A stretch of 64,000 nt of DNA from Cyathus striatus (lineage: Eukaryota; Basidiomycota; Agaricomycetes; Agaricales; Nidulariaceae), in assembly GCA_025738555.1 (NCBI GenBank), contig JAOVFP010000012.1, positions 2,852,001 through 2,916,000 on the forward strand, written 5' to 3'. The position numbers and the translations under genes are program-made. Position 1 is the stretch's first letter. Every line of letters begins with the position of its first letter. A model generated the notes under the pieces. The model ran no database searches and had not been told where the DNA came from. It saw nothing but the letters and a program-made list of their open reading frames with translations. Positions 11,501 to 22,110 of the stretch are shown here, piece by piece.

Positions 11501-11770
11501 ATGTATATAGATGAACATACCAAAATCATTGAGCCACTTGTTTATATCATTCAGAATGGTAACCCTAGTCCCTTCCATACATGGAGGCAGATAATGCAAG
11601 TTATGATCAACAGGCTTCAATAACTTAAGTTTTTCAGACATTTCATCATTCTTCATATTATAATTATTGATTAGATCATGACCAATAGCATTAAGCTGAG
11701 CACCAGACACATTGACATGGTGTGCATAAGGGAACATATGAGCAGCTGCATTGGATTGATTTTCAGCCAT
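8502..11770 (-). CDS. NACHT-WD40 (NWD) NLR-like protein, intact (NACHT copy 1)
   Basis: Three exons, 11770-11521, 11469-10040 and 9992-8502, join in frame to 1056 codons plus stop. The introns (11470-11520, 51 bp; 9993-10039, 47 bp) have GT-AG ends. The start is the ATG of MAENQ, conserved in the two paralogues; an upstream in-frame TTG is not a start. Order: an N-terminal region of about 90 residues without a recognised domain, a NACHT NTPase with Walker A GSPGTGKS and Walker B AFIIDALDEC, a helical region ending LHTVYYTNS, eight 43-residue WD40 repeats, and a C-terminal tail with SGHKLFWVPFHHR. Such proteins are thought to sense ligands through the WD40 propeller and signal in heterokaryon incompatibility or defence. 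This is the only complete copy of three in the window. Confidence 0.88.
8775..9770 (-). repeat. Eight WD40 repeats encoded by 129-bp near-identical units
   Basis: The unit is GH-S-x-x-V-T-S-V-A-F-S-P-(D/N)-G-T-Q-V-V-S-G-S-x-D followed by a conserved TVRVWNV stretch. Between units almost only a few positions change: the pair after GHS (DW, YH, HH, SY), T or A after V, D or N after SP, and the residue after SGS (H, W, N, D, G, Y). High internal identity with a few variable surface positions is the pattern of repeats under concerted evolution and diversifying selection in fungal NWD genes. Confidence 0.85.
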
Positions 11771-12150
11771 TGTAAATGCAAGGGAATTCAACCTTGAGCT
11801 TGTAAGATGTTAAGTTCTTGAGTAGTAAGGTGTTTGAGATGACAAGAGAGGGGGAATGAAAGCTATCGTGAACAGGCTATATATACAGAACAATGCAGTT
11901 GACACGCGTGAATAAACGTGTTCCGAGCCAAATCGTTGGTATGATCAGCTGTTCATCTATAATAAGATACATGTCGTTTTATGCATATCCGTCAACATGT
12001 TCACGGACTTACCCTTTTGCGTGGTCGTTTGGTGCGTATCGATAAGAAGTTTAAATATAGATTATTTTGTGGGTCCGAGTTATCGGGACTCGCAATGGAC
12101 ATTTCGAATTGCTTCCATGCATTCTATCGCGTAAGTCACACCTAATAATC
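11771..12150 (-). promoter_or_regulatory. Promoter/5' flank shared by the three NACHT genes
   Basis: This stretch upstream of the ATG is recognisably the same as 44570-44986 and 56519-56740. Shared blocks are AAGCTCAAGGTTGAATTC just before the ATG, a TATATA stretch near 11878, GTTCCGAGCCAAATC, and TCACACCTAATAATCATTCATC. Conservation of non-coding DNA fits a common recent origin and possibly shared control. No specific factor site was identified. Confidence 0.5.
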
Positions 12151-12159
12151 ATTCATCTT

Positions 12160-13270
12160 TACGACGGCTGTACGTTTGTGGTACAAGTATGTCCGCTATC
12201 TTTGAGAAATTGAAGCTTTACAGTCTACTCTACTTGCGATGTGCTGGTATCATCTACTAACAAATAGATTGATGCCATGTCGTAATTTGTTGAGAATCAC
12301 ATAGATCGATATTTGCAATGCCTTATAAGTCCATTATGGTTTTGCAATGAATATTCGCTTGAGAGCGCAGTAGTTACTCCGCCCCGGTAAGAAAGTCTGG
12401 TTGGGGAACGAAGTCGACGACCCGACAGGATAATCGATGGTTCGCCGTACTACGTGGAAATAATTCCTACTCTGCTAGTGTCCCCTCAGTGTCCCCTCAA
12501 AGAGTTCAATTTTGTTTTGTACAGCTGGCGGTAAATTCTTCATGTCGATGCACTAACCGGAATGTTCTATATGATCGCATGACGCGGCTCCGTCTTACTT
12601 CTGATGTACCACCAAGCTGGGGTCGCGGAGAATCGAAGCACTCCACAGTGAGACCTGCCACCGAGCGGACTGCAGAAGGGCTTCCTTCATTTCGCGGTAT
12701 TTAGTTCACGTACGTATCTGAACCTCTTTTCGATGACGATGGCAAATCTGACTTCTTATTTAAGTGTTTAATCAATTATGTGGAAACGAGTGCCAGCTGA
12801 CGGATTGAACGACTCACATACCTCGACCCTCCGAGTCTATCCTTAGTTCAACCCGGGAATCGCCTGGTATATCAATGCATCAAGCCCCCGAAGCGCCAAC
12901 GATTCGCCGAAGGATCGATCCGACCAACCCAAGCCCGACAAGCATTGATTAACCGGTGCACGTCGCTCCATTTATGTTGTTATTGATAGCCCAGTAGATT
13001 GGAACAGTAGAATTAAATCGTGCTATGATGCGCGCGTGTGGAAGACGCGGATGAGAATTTCAATGATCCCAAGTTTCGGTTTTGGCGCTTGTCGAAGTAC
13101 ATAAGTGTAGTGTTATCGATGAGATATTTTCATTTTGCCTTCGTGGTCGAATCTAATCACAGATGCAGCTTAAGGTGCTTGAACGCTTGACTTGGCTAGT
13201 TTGCTGGCTGATGATAAGATTAAACATTACATGATGCGTGTGAATCGAATGCTTCCGAACTTCTGACCAA
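12160..13270. other. Region of higher GC without a recognised gene
   Basis: Base composition shifts from the AT-rich NACHT locus to a GC-richer island. The longest open frame (about 12490-12704, plus) has no recognisable motif. I see no RNA gene or tandem repeat. Confidence 0.4.
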
Positions 13271-13284
13271 CCTCTCACAGAGTC

Positions 13285-14820
13285 GCAATGGCATTGCCGA
13301 CGACACCTTCCTACACTTCTACCCATCCCGCTTCTGCTGCCCCGATGGAAAGACTCGGTGTTTTCGACATCAAGCTACCCATATACATCGCCCGTTAAAC
13401 AATTTCATGGAGAGCTATCCTGAAGCTGATGCTCTGAGTCTTCTTCGGCGCACTGAACACTGGTAGCGGACAGCGAGGTTGCAATCGCCCACGATTGAGA
13501 GGGAGTAGAGGAATGAGAAGATGGTGGTATCTGGTACAACTGAGGTAAGTGTCAACTCTCGCCGTTCTTCGTTCCTTCTTTGCTGTCGACACATGGTGAT
13601 CGCGCGTTTTTCCACTTTCACTTTCACTCGACTCGTCCACGCTATATGTTCACTAACTCCTCGTCTTTTTACAGGATATCGTTCTTGGCTACTCATATCT
13701 GCGACAACCAAACTCACTGGGCTGGATGCATTGATGTGCCGAAGTTGCTTGGAACAAAACTGGTACGCTCCCTTCCGTTTCTTTCCGTCCGCCTTACTTA
13801 CACCTGCACTTGCCTCATAGCATACACTCGCTTGCATCGCAAGCCACACCATCGGTAGTTCCGCCTTACGCCTTACGACTCCTCGTCCAAACCAGCTATT
13901 CAGAACACTATAACCGCCATTCTTGAGGGGGATAGACTCGTTTTGACGAGGATATAGTCATGCGTGCGTGCGGTGGTGACGGATCTCTTGTTGCAGTTGG
14001 AGTGAAGGCGATTGAAGCTCGAGAGTCGAAGAAGAGGTCATAGACGATATACGCGCGCCTATACCATCCTTTCCGCGCATAGCCCATGGTGGCGACGTTA
14101 ACGTCTCGCCTACACGTACTCAACTGGAGCTTTTCACCAACATTATCAGCCATCTGCCATACCCAACATCAGCGTTAACCACCATGCGACCCCTACCACG
14201 ATGAACTCATACGGAGTAGGAGGCTATTTTTACCTCACGCATATCCGGTGTCCTCCCAACCCCTGTACAAGGGGGCAGACATATTATGCCGAACGATGTA
14301 GTCTCGCGTGTGGTGAAGGTCTCAGATCTACTGTTATCAACCCCGGAGTAGCAGGCTCTCTTCACCGCACTCGTATCCGGCGCCCCCTCCGACACCTATA
14401 TCGTCTATGTTCCGCCGCACGCGTATCCAGCTCCCCAGCCCCCGTACTGGCTCCGCTCATGCGCCCATTACGAAGCTTATGCTTTCACGTAGACCGTTCT
14501 TACAGTCCAGGCCTATGTCCAGCGCCATCTCCGCTCTTTACTCCAGCGCTACAATGACCACGAAGATGACTGGGCGGGCCTTGGTTGATGGCACGCGTAG
14601 GATCATACTGAAGAAACACATCGTTGTCGATGTGCACAGGCAGCTCTGTCCTGACTCGAGCTCACCTATACTGCTCGTACATCCGCAATGCTCCAGGATG
14701 ATACTACTCGGATCCCGAAAGCGCAATATCGGTGGTCTTTACCTCTGGCGTCCAAAGTGCATTATACTTGAACACCTGCGTGAGGAGGATGTAACGTGGG
14801 CCCCATTGTTCGAGTAATCT
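13285..14820 (+). pseudogene. Degenerate gene relic (copy 2), unrecognised product
   Basis: An ATG at 13288 begins MALPTTPSYTS, but the frame breaks within 40 codons. Fragments further on read EADALSLLRRTE, then a possible intron (GTAAGT at about 13543 to ACAG at about 13675), then DIVLGYSYLRQPNSLGWMH followed by a stop. Later blocks (14200-14800) keep short frames in different phases. The same order of blocks occurs at 6830-1150 (minus), 23330-22090 (minus) and partly at 61200-61880 (plus). The repeats inside it (CGCACTCGTATCCGGCGCCC and related) suggest a former repeat-containing protein. I do not recognise it. Confidence 0.5.
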
Positions 14821-15470
14821 AGCTGGACGCGGAATCAAGTTGAGTCGGGTTGGAGGTGCTCACATACGTGCGCGTCGTTCTGTCCTCTTCGCAAGTTACT
14901 ACTAGTGGCTTGCGACGTTGATGGTCAGCGGTGTTTCGCTTACGAGGAAACCTGCTCGACGGCGTGAAGGATAGAGGCATCCTACATTCCACGACCGACA
15001 TACAGTCCCTTCCGACTCCTATGTATATCGTTTGTTTCCGCCGCATGCATATCCAGCGTCCCCCCAACCCCCGTCCTGTCTCCGTTCATACACTCCTTGC
15101 AAAGCCTTAGCTTACACTTTCACGTAGGTCGTTCTACAGCCCAGATCTTTGCCAGTCCCGCCTTCGCTCCCTACTCCAACTCTACAATACCCAAGAAGAC
15201 GACAGGGTTTCCTTCCTTTGACTGCTATAACGCTAGCGCTGGGGAAGGAAACCAGGATAGGTAATTACCCACGTTGCTGTCTTGTTGAATGATTGGCGGT
15301 ACGGATCGCTGCCTTGCAGGACCTTAAAAGCAATTCATTGGTTAGTATTTGGTTAGTATACTAAATTGTATGTTTACAGAAATGCACGAACGACATACAC
15401 CTCCAGTATCGTTATCAAAAAGACCAGCCATTATGCATCAACTGCAGTAATTCCATTGCGTTCTCTCATA
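14821..15470. other. Spacer with short relic blocks
   Basis: 15000-15220 again carries the CCGCATGCATATCCAGC/GCTTACACTTTCACGTAG blocks of the relic family, so a further decayed partial copy is likely. There is no continuous frame. Confidence 0.35.
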
Positions 15471-15474
15471 CGTT

Positions 15475-15992
15475 CAACGCATATAGCGTCCACCATGAAG
15501 CGCATGTTGATCAATGAAGGGGTCTAGAGAGGGGGGGAGGAGAGGCCTGATACGCCCGTGCCGCCTAGTGGTAGGCATAGGTCTCGGTTGAGCAGGCGGC
15601 AGGCTCCGGGGCTTGGTGAGGCTCGGTTGCAGGCTTGGGGTGAGAGGGGTGTACGGACGTCGGTTTCGGTTTGTCTTTTCTGCTCCATGGTGTGAGGTAG
15701 ATGCTGACAAGTGGTTCGTAGAGTCTTTATTGATCTAGCTGGATAGGGGAAGGCTAGGTCTGATATAAAATGGACGAGGGAGGAAAGTATATTAATGCTA
15801 GGTCAGTTGTTGATTTCGTGGAAGGCTATAGCGAGCTGACGGTGTATGTTAGATTCTAGAAACTGACATTGGGACTCAAGCTGGGAATGCTGCTAGGGGC
15901 AAGATGTGTGTCCTAGCTAGCTAGCTATTGATGTGCTTGCTGACGGACCAAACGCAGAGATCACGTACCCTATCACAACTAGAAGCTTACGT
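15475..15992 (+). pseudogene. Kinesin motor-domain fragment (middle), degenerate
   Basis: The plus strand keeps the blocks of a kinesin motor: a Gly/Arg-rich loop (ERPDTPVPPSG) as in the minus-strand fragment at 18440-18620, then FIDLAG, EGKYINTR, and finally the remains of the HVPY..SKLTR stretch, which stops abruptly at about 15992. Stops and frameshifts break it. The same block is present at 61895-62170 (plus) and about 22000-21860 (minus). Confidence 0.6.
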
Positions 15993-16262
15993 CTCACGAC
16001 TCAGTCGCATCTCTAACACGGAGTAAAAAATGTGAAGGAAGACGACAATCTTCAAGCCACAAGGAGCGCCACTTGAAGATGATTGAATTAGTGCATACAC
16101 ACAGACATTTTACACACACGAGTAATGTTCTCAATCGACAAGACACTTCGACTTCATGTGCTCCCATGCTTCTCTTCGCTTTCATCTGTGAAAAGTAGCA
16201 TTAGTACAGTATGAATGCCAAGATAGGAACAACAAATAGTATTATAAAGCCTTGAACTCACA

Positions 16263-17025
16263 TTAATCCTTGTACAGCTTATGCTTCTTATGCCACCCTT
16301 CAAGCGAATCCGGACCATAGTCCTTGTAAACCTTCTTCTTCCCCTCTGGTAGATGCACGTAGTCAGGTTTAGAGTTCAGTTTGATACATGTCTAAATTTT
16401 CAATCAACAATCCGCCTACCATGCAAAGGACAGTGATAGGGGAGAATGACGTACCAGTTCATCAGGAACTTCGAGCTCGGAGTCGATAGCTGATGCGAAT
16501 GGGTGGATTAGCTCTGGCCTATGAGTCAAAGGGGTTCAGTATAATGTGAATGGGGGAAGGATGGTAAGGGCGTACCAAGACGCATCATACAACCATTTCA
16601 TTGTGAACACCATTCTCACAGTCACAACCTTTCAAAATTAGGATACCAGTACATATGGTTTTGGATCAGTTATATGTGTTTACAACATGTATGTGACATG
16701 GAAATATGTGAAGTAATGATGTATCTGATTGCTCACTGTTATTTAGTGTTGTTAAACAGCTAAACATGACTCAGCTCAGCTCATAGCATCGTCCCGCATT
16801 TGCTGCAGAAGTTTCTCTCAGAGGAGGCGATCTCTTGCTGTGGAGTGTCGCGGTTCAGAACGGCGTTGTAGACACTGCAGGGCAGTGCCACGTGTCAGTC
16901 AGAAGCGTTAGAGGAGAGAAGTAGATACGAACCTGATATTCTCCTTCCCCTCCACATTGAGCGTATCACTGTGCCCACCGAGGTTAATCGATCCACCTAC
17001 GCCGCCGACTTTGCGGCATATATAG
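16263..17025 (-). pseudogene. GFA (glutathione-dependent formaldehyde-activating / CENP-V fold) protein, 5'-truncated and interrupted
   Basis: Exons joined at GT-AG introns (16875-16932, 16519-16575, 16392-16454) read CRKVGGVGGSINLGG, then ENISVYNAVLNRDTPQQE, SSERNFCSKCGTML, and after an interruption WLYDASWPELIHPFASA, SKPDYVHLPEGKKK and YGPDSLEGWHKKHKLYKD to a stop at 16263. CRK, CSKCGT and the WPELIHPFA block are typical of small fungal GFA-domain enzymes, which bind zinc through such cysteines. About 190 bp (16598-16783) interrupt the gene between ML and WLYD, and the N-terminal CxCxxC part is missing beyond 17025. The 3' three exons alone are still open from ATG 16613 (76 aa). Confidence 0.65.
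16598..16783. mobile_element. About 190-bp insertion in the GFA gene
   Basis: It lies between CTATG (of CGTML) and ATGGTTGTATGATG (of WLYDA). The insert does not start with GT on the coding strand, so it is not a normal intron. It is AT-richer than its surroundings and contains TCAGCTCAGCTCA and TTAGTGTTGTTAAAC. A 3-4 bp ATG duplication is possible. Its type is unknown. Confidence 0.45.
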
Positions 17026-17029
17026 TGTT

Positions 17030-18106
17030 GTTGGCACAACCTCGCCGTTTCGCCTCGCCATGTATCGCCAGGTGGCGATACCTCCTCAGAAATTGATACT
17101 GGCGAGACCCGGCGATATCTAAGGATTATGTAATTAGTAATAGATGATGTGATCCACTGTCTTTGCTTTCCGTTCTGTTAGATACCTCTGCTGTCTCAAA
17201 AATTCAATATGTACGAAGCTAAAATGCATGGAACTAAAGGTAGATGACCAAAGATTACATTCATAGGTGAGATCTCTTGTAATATTATCTAATAAATTAG
17301 TGCTTACTGAGGCGCGCAGGCAACAGTGACTTAGAATCGCACAATATGGAATGGGAAAATTGGGGATGAATTCACTCTTAATTTACATACAGGGTTTTCA
17401 TTGTAGTATTATACTAATACATTTATCTACAATGTTCTACGTGAGTCTACAACTTGCATTCCAAATTGTTCTCGTTCTCGGTCAACTCGGCGTTCTCGAA
17501 GGCCACTGTCCAAAGCATTTCGTGCCTCCTAGTAAATGTCACAACACACCAAAAGATTTACCAATTGATGTAAATAATATTCTGATGGACTGGGATGAAT
17601 GGTTTGTCGGACTCAGAGGATGATATTGAGGTTACTGTGGCCTTGAATACCTCTCATCCCAAGAAGGAAAAGGTTGCACCTGGGAAGGTGATTATGGATA
17701 GAGTACTTTAAATTTAAAAAGGAGAGAAAGACGGTGCTAATACTTTATAAAGTGAGTATATTGCTTCTGAGGGGAATAAGTAATGTGGAATTAACCGTGC
17801 GGGGCGAGAATAGGTGGTTTATACCAAGCTCATACATGAAACCCTCCCTTCCCTCAAGGATCGGGCTGAGGCTGATGATTCATGAGCCTCAGGATGCCAA
17901 TTGGTTATTTAATTCAATGAAAATGTATAATAGTAGATATTTTCAAGATATTCCATATGTTCCGCAGCCAAACACCCGTCTAACCCATCGCTCAACCATC
18001 GCTTTCCCATCGCCAGTCTCACCAGGTCTCGCCACTTTCCCACGCCAGGTTTTCGCCGCGCCAGGCGATTGGCGAATGCTTTGGGAGGTTGTGCCCCCTG
18101 CACTAG
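17030..18106. mobile_element. Unclassified 1.1-kb element between GFA and kinesin remnants
   Basis: The ends carry inverted GGCACAACCTC (17034 area) and GAGGTTGTGCCC (18087 area). Just inside are repeated GGCGA/TCGCC words (CTCGCCATGTATCGCCAGG; CATCGCCAGTCTCACCAGG). The interior is AT-rich. One 90-aa frame at 17351-17623 ends LMDWDEWFVGLRG and has no recognised motif. The element sits exactly where kinesin sequence ends on one side and GFA sequence ends on the other. Confidence 0.4.
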
Positions 18107-18109
18107 TTA

Positions 18110-19640
18110 CCGGACAAGGAAAGTTAAGAATGCGCGTAAGCTTCGAGTTGCGGTAGGGTACGTGATTCCTGTATAATCTATCATCAAGCACATCGGTATT
18201 TAACTAGGTATAACATACGTCTTGCCCCTAGCAGCATTCTCCGCCAAAGTCCCAATAACAGTTCCTAACGTCAACAAGCTACACACCGCCAGCATCCTAC
18301 AACCAACCACAAAACCAACAACGACCCTAGTATTAATATACTTCCCTTCCCTCGCCCGTTCCTTATCGGACGTAGCCTTCTCCGACCCAGCAAGATAAAT
18401 CAGACTCTAACAACCAACCACCTCATTAGCATCTACCCACACCATAAAGCAGAAATACAAACCAAAACCGACGTCCTGACACTCCTCCCACCTCTAGCCC
18501 GCAACCTAGTCCCACCAAGCCCCAGCGTCTGGCGTCCCCCCAACCCAGGCGTATACATCCCACTAGGCGGCACAGGCGTAACAGGCCTCTCCTCCTCCCC
18601 CCTCTCCCGACTCCCAATAACAACCCTAAAAACACTAAGACTCCGACTACTCCTCTCATTCCAATCCGTACTCGCAGTCTTCCTATTCCCTTCGCCCCTC
18701 TTCAAAACACCATTCACACCAGCCAAACTCGTAACCTCCTCGCGGAGTGGAACGAGGGTAATATCGTTCCCTGTCCCTTGGATCTGTACGGGATTCGTGG
18801 AAGCCAACGAGGGGGGAGCGAGGAGATCGATGATAGTTTCGTTGTAGATTTCTAGGTACGAGCAGCGGAGGAGGTATTCCCTCTCTGGTGTGTTGCGCAT
18901 GTACGCGAAGATGTCCCTTGTAGCGCGGGGTACGATACCCGGCTCGGTTTCGTCTCCTGTGAGTGTACACATCTTTCCTGAGGCGGTCTGTCTGTCTGTG
19001 AAGACGACTGCGTTGTATCCCTCCATTGCGGCGCGTACGTGTTTACGCGTGGTGGTGATGTATATGGGCTTATTCTCCGACCCGGGAGGATGGAGTTGAA
19101 GGTGGATGTGGGCGCAGGGGTGGTGGGCTTGTGGTACGCAGGCAAGACGGAGATTTCGTTCGTGCTCAGGGACCATGCGCTAGGGTTGTTCGAAGGGCGC
19201 ATACTATCATCCCATCGTTAGTCGTTAGCAAGGGAAGTAAGGGAGGGGGGAAAGCGCACCGAACGGAAGCCATATCCTCAGCATCAAACGACATATCCCC
19301 AGGCTCAACAGTCTGATCATCCACCAGCACCTGCTCTGGATCGACATTACTCACATCCATCTCGCTAGTCGCAGGCAACAAGCTAGGACTCTCCACCCCT
19401 TTCCTCGGGGACACTGGTGTCCTAGGTTGACTCGTGCTCCCTCCCTTCGTTGGCGTACCCGGTACAGGAGGCTTTTTGACGTGGAGAGATTGGGTTTGAC
19501 GGTCTTGCGCGATTCGACGGATAGGGGGGCTTTGTATTTCTTGTGGGTGGTGTAGAGGCTGCTCCCCACGCGGGAGAGGCGGTTGGAGAGGTCACTGGCA
19601 CTGGAGATGGAGCCAGGGCCCCCGTGAGTGATGACATTGA
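18110..19640 (-). pseudogene. Kinesin-like motor domain, degenerate
   Basis: On the minus strand, in shifting frames, are EPGDMSFDAEDMAS, then RPSNNPSAWSLSTNEI, TSTFNSILPG, a block around AAMEGYNAVVFTDRQTASGK (P-loop normally GQTASGKT, here altered), TLTGDETEPGIVPRA, EREYLLRCSYLEIYNE, TIIDLLAPPS, and much later HVPYRNSKLTRIL at 18135-18170. These are the ordered motor motifs of a fungal kinesin. Several frameshifts, a damaged nucleotide-binding loop and loss of everything after SKLTRIL make it a pseudogene. Confidence 0.75.
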
Positions 19641-20460
19641 TGAACGTTAACGTTGAACGTGAACGATTAGCTTGGTGTGCGGAGGGTTTTGGAGGGTTTG
19701 GAGATTTTGTTGTTTAGTGGGGTGCTGGGGATCGCTGGCATAGTTGAGGATCACTAGGCTGGCTTGTTAGATTGTTCATGGTGTCTCTCTCTGTGAGAGT
19801 GAAGATGGACTGTCGGTGTGGGCTGTATAAATTTGTTTGTTAGACGTTTGAACGACATAAAATGAACATGATACACACAAGGAGCAAGAATCTTGATTTC
19901 GCGAAGGTACAGCGAGGCTAAGTTGGTATAGAGCTTCAGTAGTGTCTCGGTCAAGTGACGTGGACGGTGCTTAGGAACTATCTCCGACTTAATCTACAAT
20001 GTTATCAATGAGCGCTTGTGGAGCGCTAACCAGTGTCAGATATAATTTCATGTCGCTGCTCTCATTGTCAAGTCTCGCCCCTTCTTAGACTCGTTACGCT
20101 CGTCTACTTTATCTGTTCCCTTCTTAGGCTTTCACTGCTCCGTTCCTCTTTGTTACTCTTGTCACTTGTGTACACATAGCCTTTTTTCGAGTAAAATACA
20201 GTCAGAATGTAGAAGTCGAGTTGTGCTACTAGTATTGGATGAAAGGAAATACCTGCGTAAGACGTGTGTGTGTTTTCAGAATTGGTTTGACTAGTTTTGT
20301 GTCGGATGGATCATTTTGGCTCAATTGTCCAATTTGATAAGTGGTTCTTGTATTTACTCCTGCACATGCCACATTATGACCATTATAGAACTGTGGGGTT
20401 GCTAGGGGGACAGCGAGAGCCGTATCAAAGCTGATTGTCTATAGTTGTGGAACAATAATG
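19641..20460. other. Spacer without recognised gene
   Basis: 5' flank of the kinesin relic followed by unremarkable sequence. Only short frames are present, and I see no RNA gene or repeat. Confidence 0.4.
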
Positions 20461-20467
20461 CTCCGAT

Positions 20468-20731
20468 TTGACCAACAATACCAATGTAGAAATTTTGGAA
20501 GCAGTGGCTCAAGGGCAACATACGTTGGTTCAGGATATCACTTCACGCTTCTTTTCACAACTAGATTTCTGTTCTTTCATTGAAGGCATCGAATGGCATA
20601 AGGACCATAGAACATTGATATGGAAGTTGTATGTGCCCCGGCACTATAGTGAGGAAATTGCAGATATTTTGAAAAGTACCGGTAGAACAGTGTGGAAAGA
20701 TTATGATAACTGCTTCACCCACATCTTGTAA
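20468..20731 (+). CDS. Hypothetical 87-codon open frame
   Basis: The frame is open from a TTG, with no ATG near its start. It contains SRFFSQLDFCSFIEGIEWHK and ends FTHIL. It is compositionally coding-like but recognised as no family. It may be an exon or fragment of a host gene. Confidence 0.25.
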   Translation: MTNNTNVEILEAVAQGQHTLVQDITSRFFSQLDFCSFIEGIEWHKDHRTLIWKLYVPRHYSEEIADILKSTGRTVWKDYDNCFTHIL

Positions 20732-20779
20732 GAATATGCTGGTACAGAGAGTAGCGATGTATTAATGAATGAGGTCTAT

Positions 20780-21475
20780 CAGCGACTGAGTACAAACATA
20801 CTAGAATTACTTTTCGGATTGAAGCCAGATCCATATGAATAGAGCATTCCGAATACAGAACAGACAAAAATCGAAAAGGCAACAATGACAATAACGACAA
20901 CGAAACTTGAGATGGACGTCCGGTTCCCTAATAATAAGTGCAGTATTCTCCCAATTACCCAGCACCTCCCACACACGACTCTGCGGGGTCCCAAACATAG
21001 GCTGTGGGGGAAAAATAGCATTCATAATCAAAGATTGTCTGTCCGTCAAGCCATTCCAGCTCATGGTCCAGCAAACTATCCTGAGCAGGTAACGGCGAGA
21101 GCTTTCCGTCGGCATAGAAGTAGTTGGAGGCACGGGAGAGGATGTAAGAGTCATATCATATTCTTCCTCTTCTAACACTTTGCTAGCAGGTGGTGGACCC
21201 GAAGATAGAGGTGGACGACAGGGAGAGACGTTGTCTCGTTTGCTGTCTCTAAGAGAAAGCAATAACCACTCCTCCAAGGATTGGCTACCATGGCTGAAGC
21301 TTGGAAACTGGCGCAGCACCAAGCCCCAGTCCCAATGCATGGAATATAGTGACGAAGGCAGCGGGTGTACGACATTCCCCCAGCTGTTTTGTCGCCTATA
21401 TACAAATCGTTTAGCAACGCGCGATAGCGAGAAGCAACAGACAAACCTTCTACCTTCAACTGCTTAGCAGCAGCC
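20780..21475 (-). pseudogene. Relic of an unrecognised gene downstream of the kinesin tail (copy 1)
   Basis: The minus strand matches 63065-63720 on the plus strand, in the same order relative to the kinesin tail. Blocks such as CIGTGAWCCASFQAS and GYCFLLETAN are shared, but stops and shifts differ. The frame of 177 aa at 20807-21340 is probably not a real protein. Confidence 0.35.
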
Positions 21476-22110
21476 TCCGCCTTCCTTCCGTTTCCTAACC
21501 TTCTCATCGAACTTCTCCTTCCACTCGCGCTCGACGTCCTCCTCGACGTTCCGCAGCGGCTCACCCAAGTTCTCCTCGTATCCCCTAACGACAATCTCAA
21601 ACTCCCGAATCTTGCCCTGCTCAACGATAAGCTTATCTTTCTCGCTCTCAGAGGCAGTAGTCGGAAGGGGTGGGCAACCAGCGCAGCTTCAAGTGACAGA
21701 AATCGATTGGCTTGAGACTCGATGATCTTCATACGGGCAGCGAGGGGCTCTTGTTGAAGCTATCTAGACCGTACGTGTCGCCATTAGGAGCATTCTCAGC
21801 TTGAGTCCCAACGACAGTTTCTAGAATCTAATACACACTGTCAGCTCGCTACAACCCACCACGAAACTAACAACTGACCTAGTATTAATATACTTTCCCT
21901 CCCTTGTCCGTTCCTTATCAGACGTAGCCTTCTCCAATCCAGCTAGATCAATAAGACTCTACGAGCCACCTGTCAGCATCTACCTCACACCATGAAGCAG
22001 AAAAGACAAACCGAAATCGAAGTCCGTACACCCCTCCCACCCAACCCACCAAGCTCCGGAGTCTAACGCCCGCCCTACCCAGGCTATTGCATCCCTCTAG
22101 GCGGTACGTG
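21476..22110 (-). pseudogene. Kinesin-like middle and tail fragment, degenerate
   Basis: From 22030 down to 21850 the motor block LIDLAG..EKATSD..EGKYINT can be read. From 21770 to 21480 the tail block IESQANRFLSLEAAL and, in other phases, EFEIVV-like, EPLRNVEEDVE-like and KFDEKVRKRKE-like pieces follow. Motor parts that should lie between are missing. It is collinear with 61895-63060 on the plus strand. Confidence 0.6.

Noticed and set aside
18426..18659. Gly/Val/Leu-rich 77-aa frame suggesting a membrane protein
   Set aside because: Alternative frame of the kinesin relic on the same strand.
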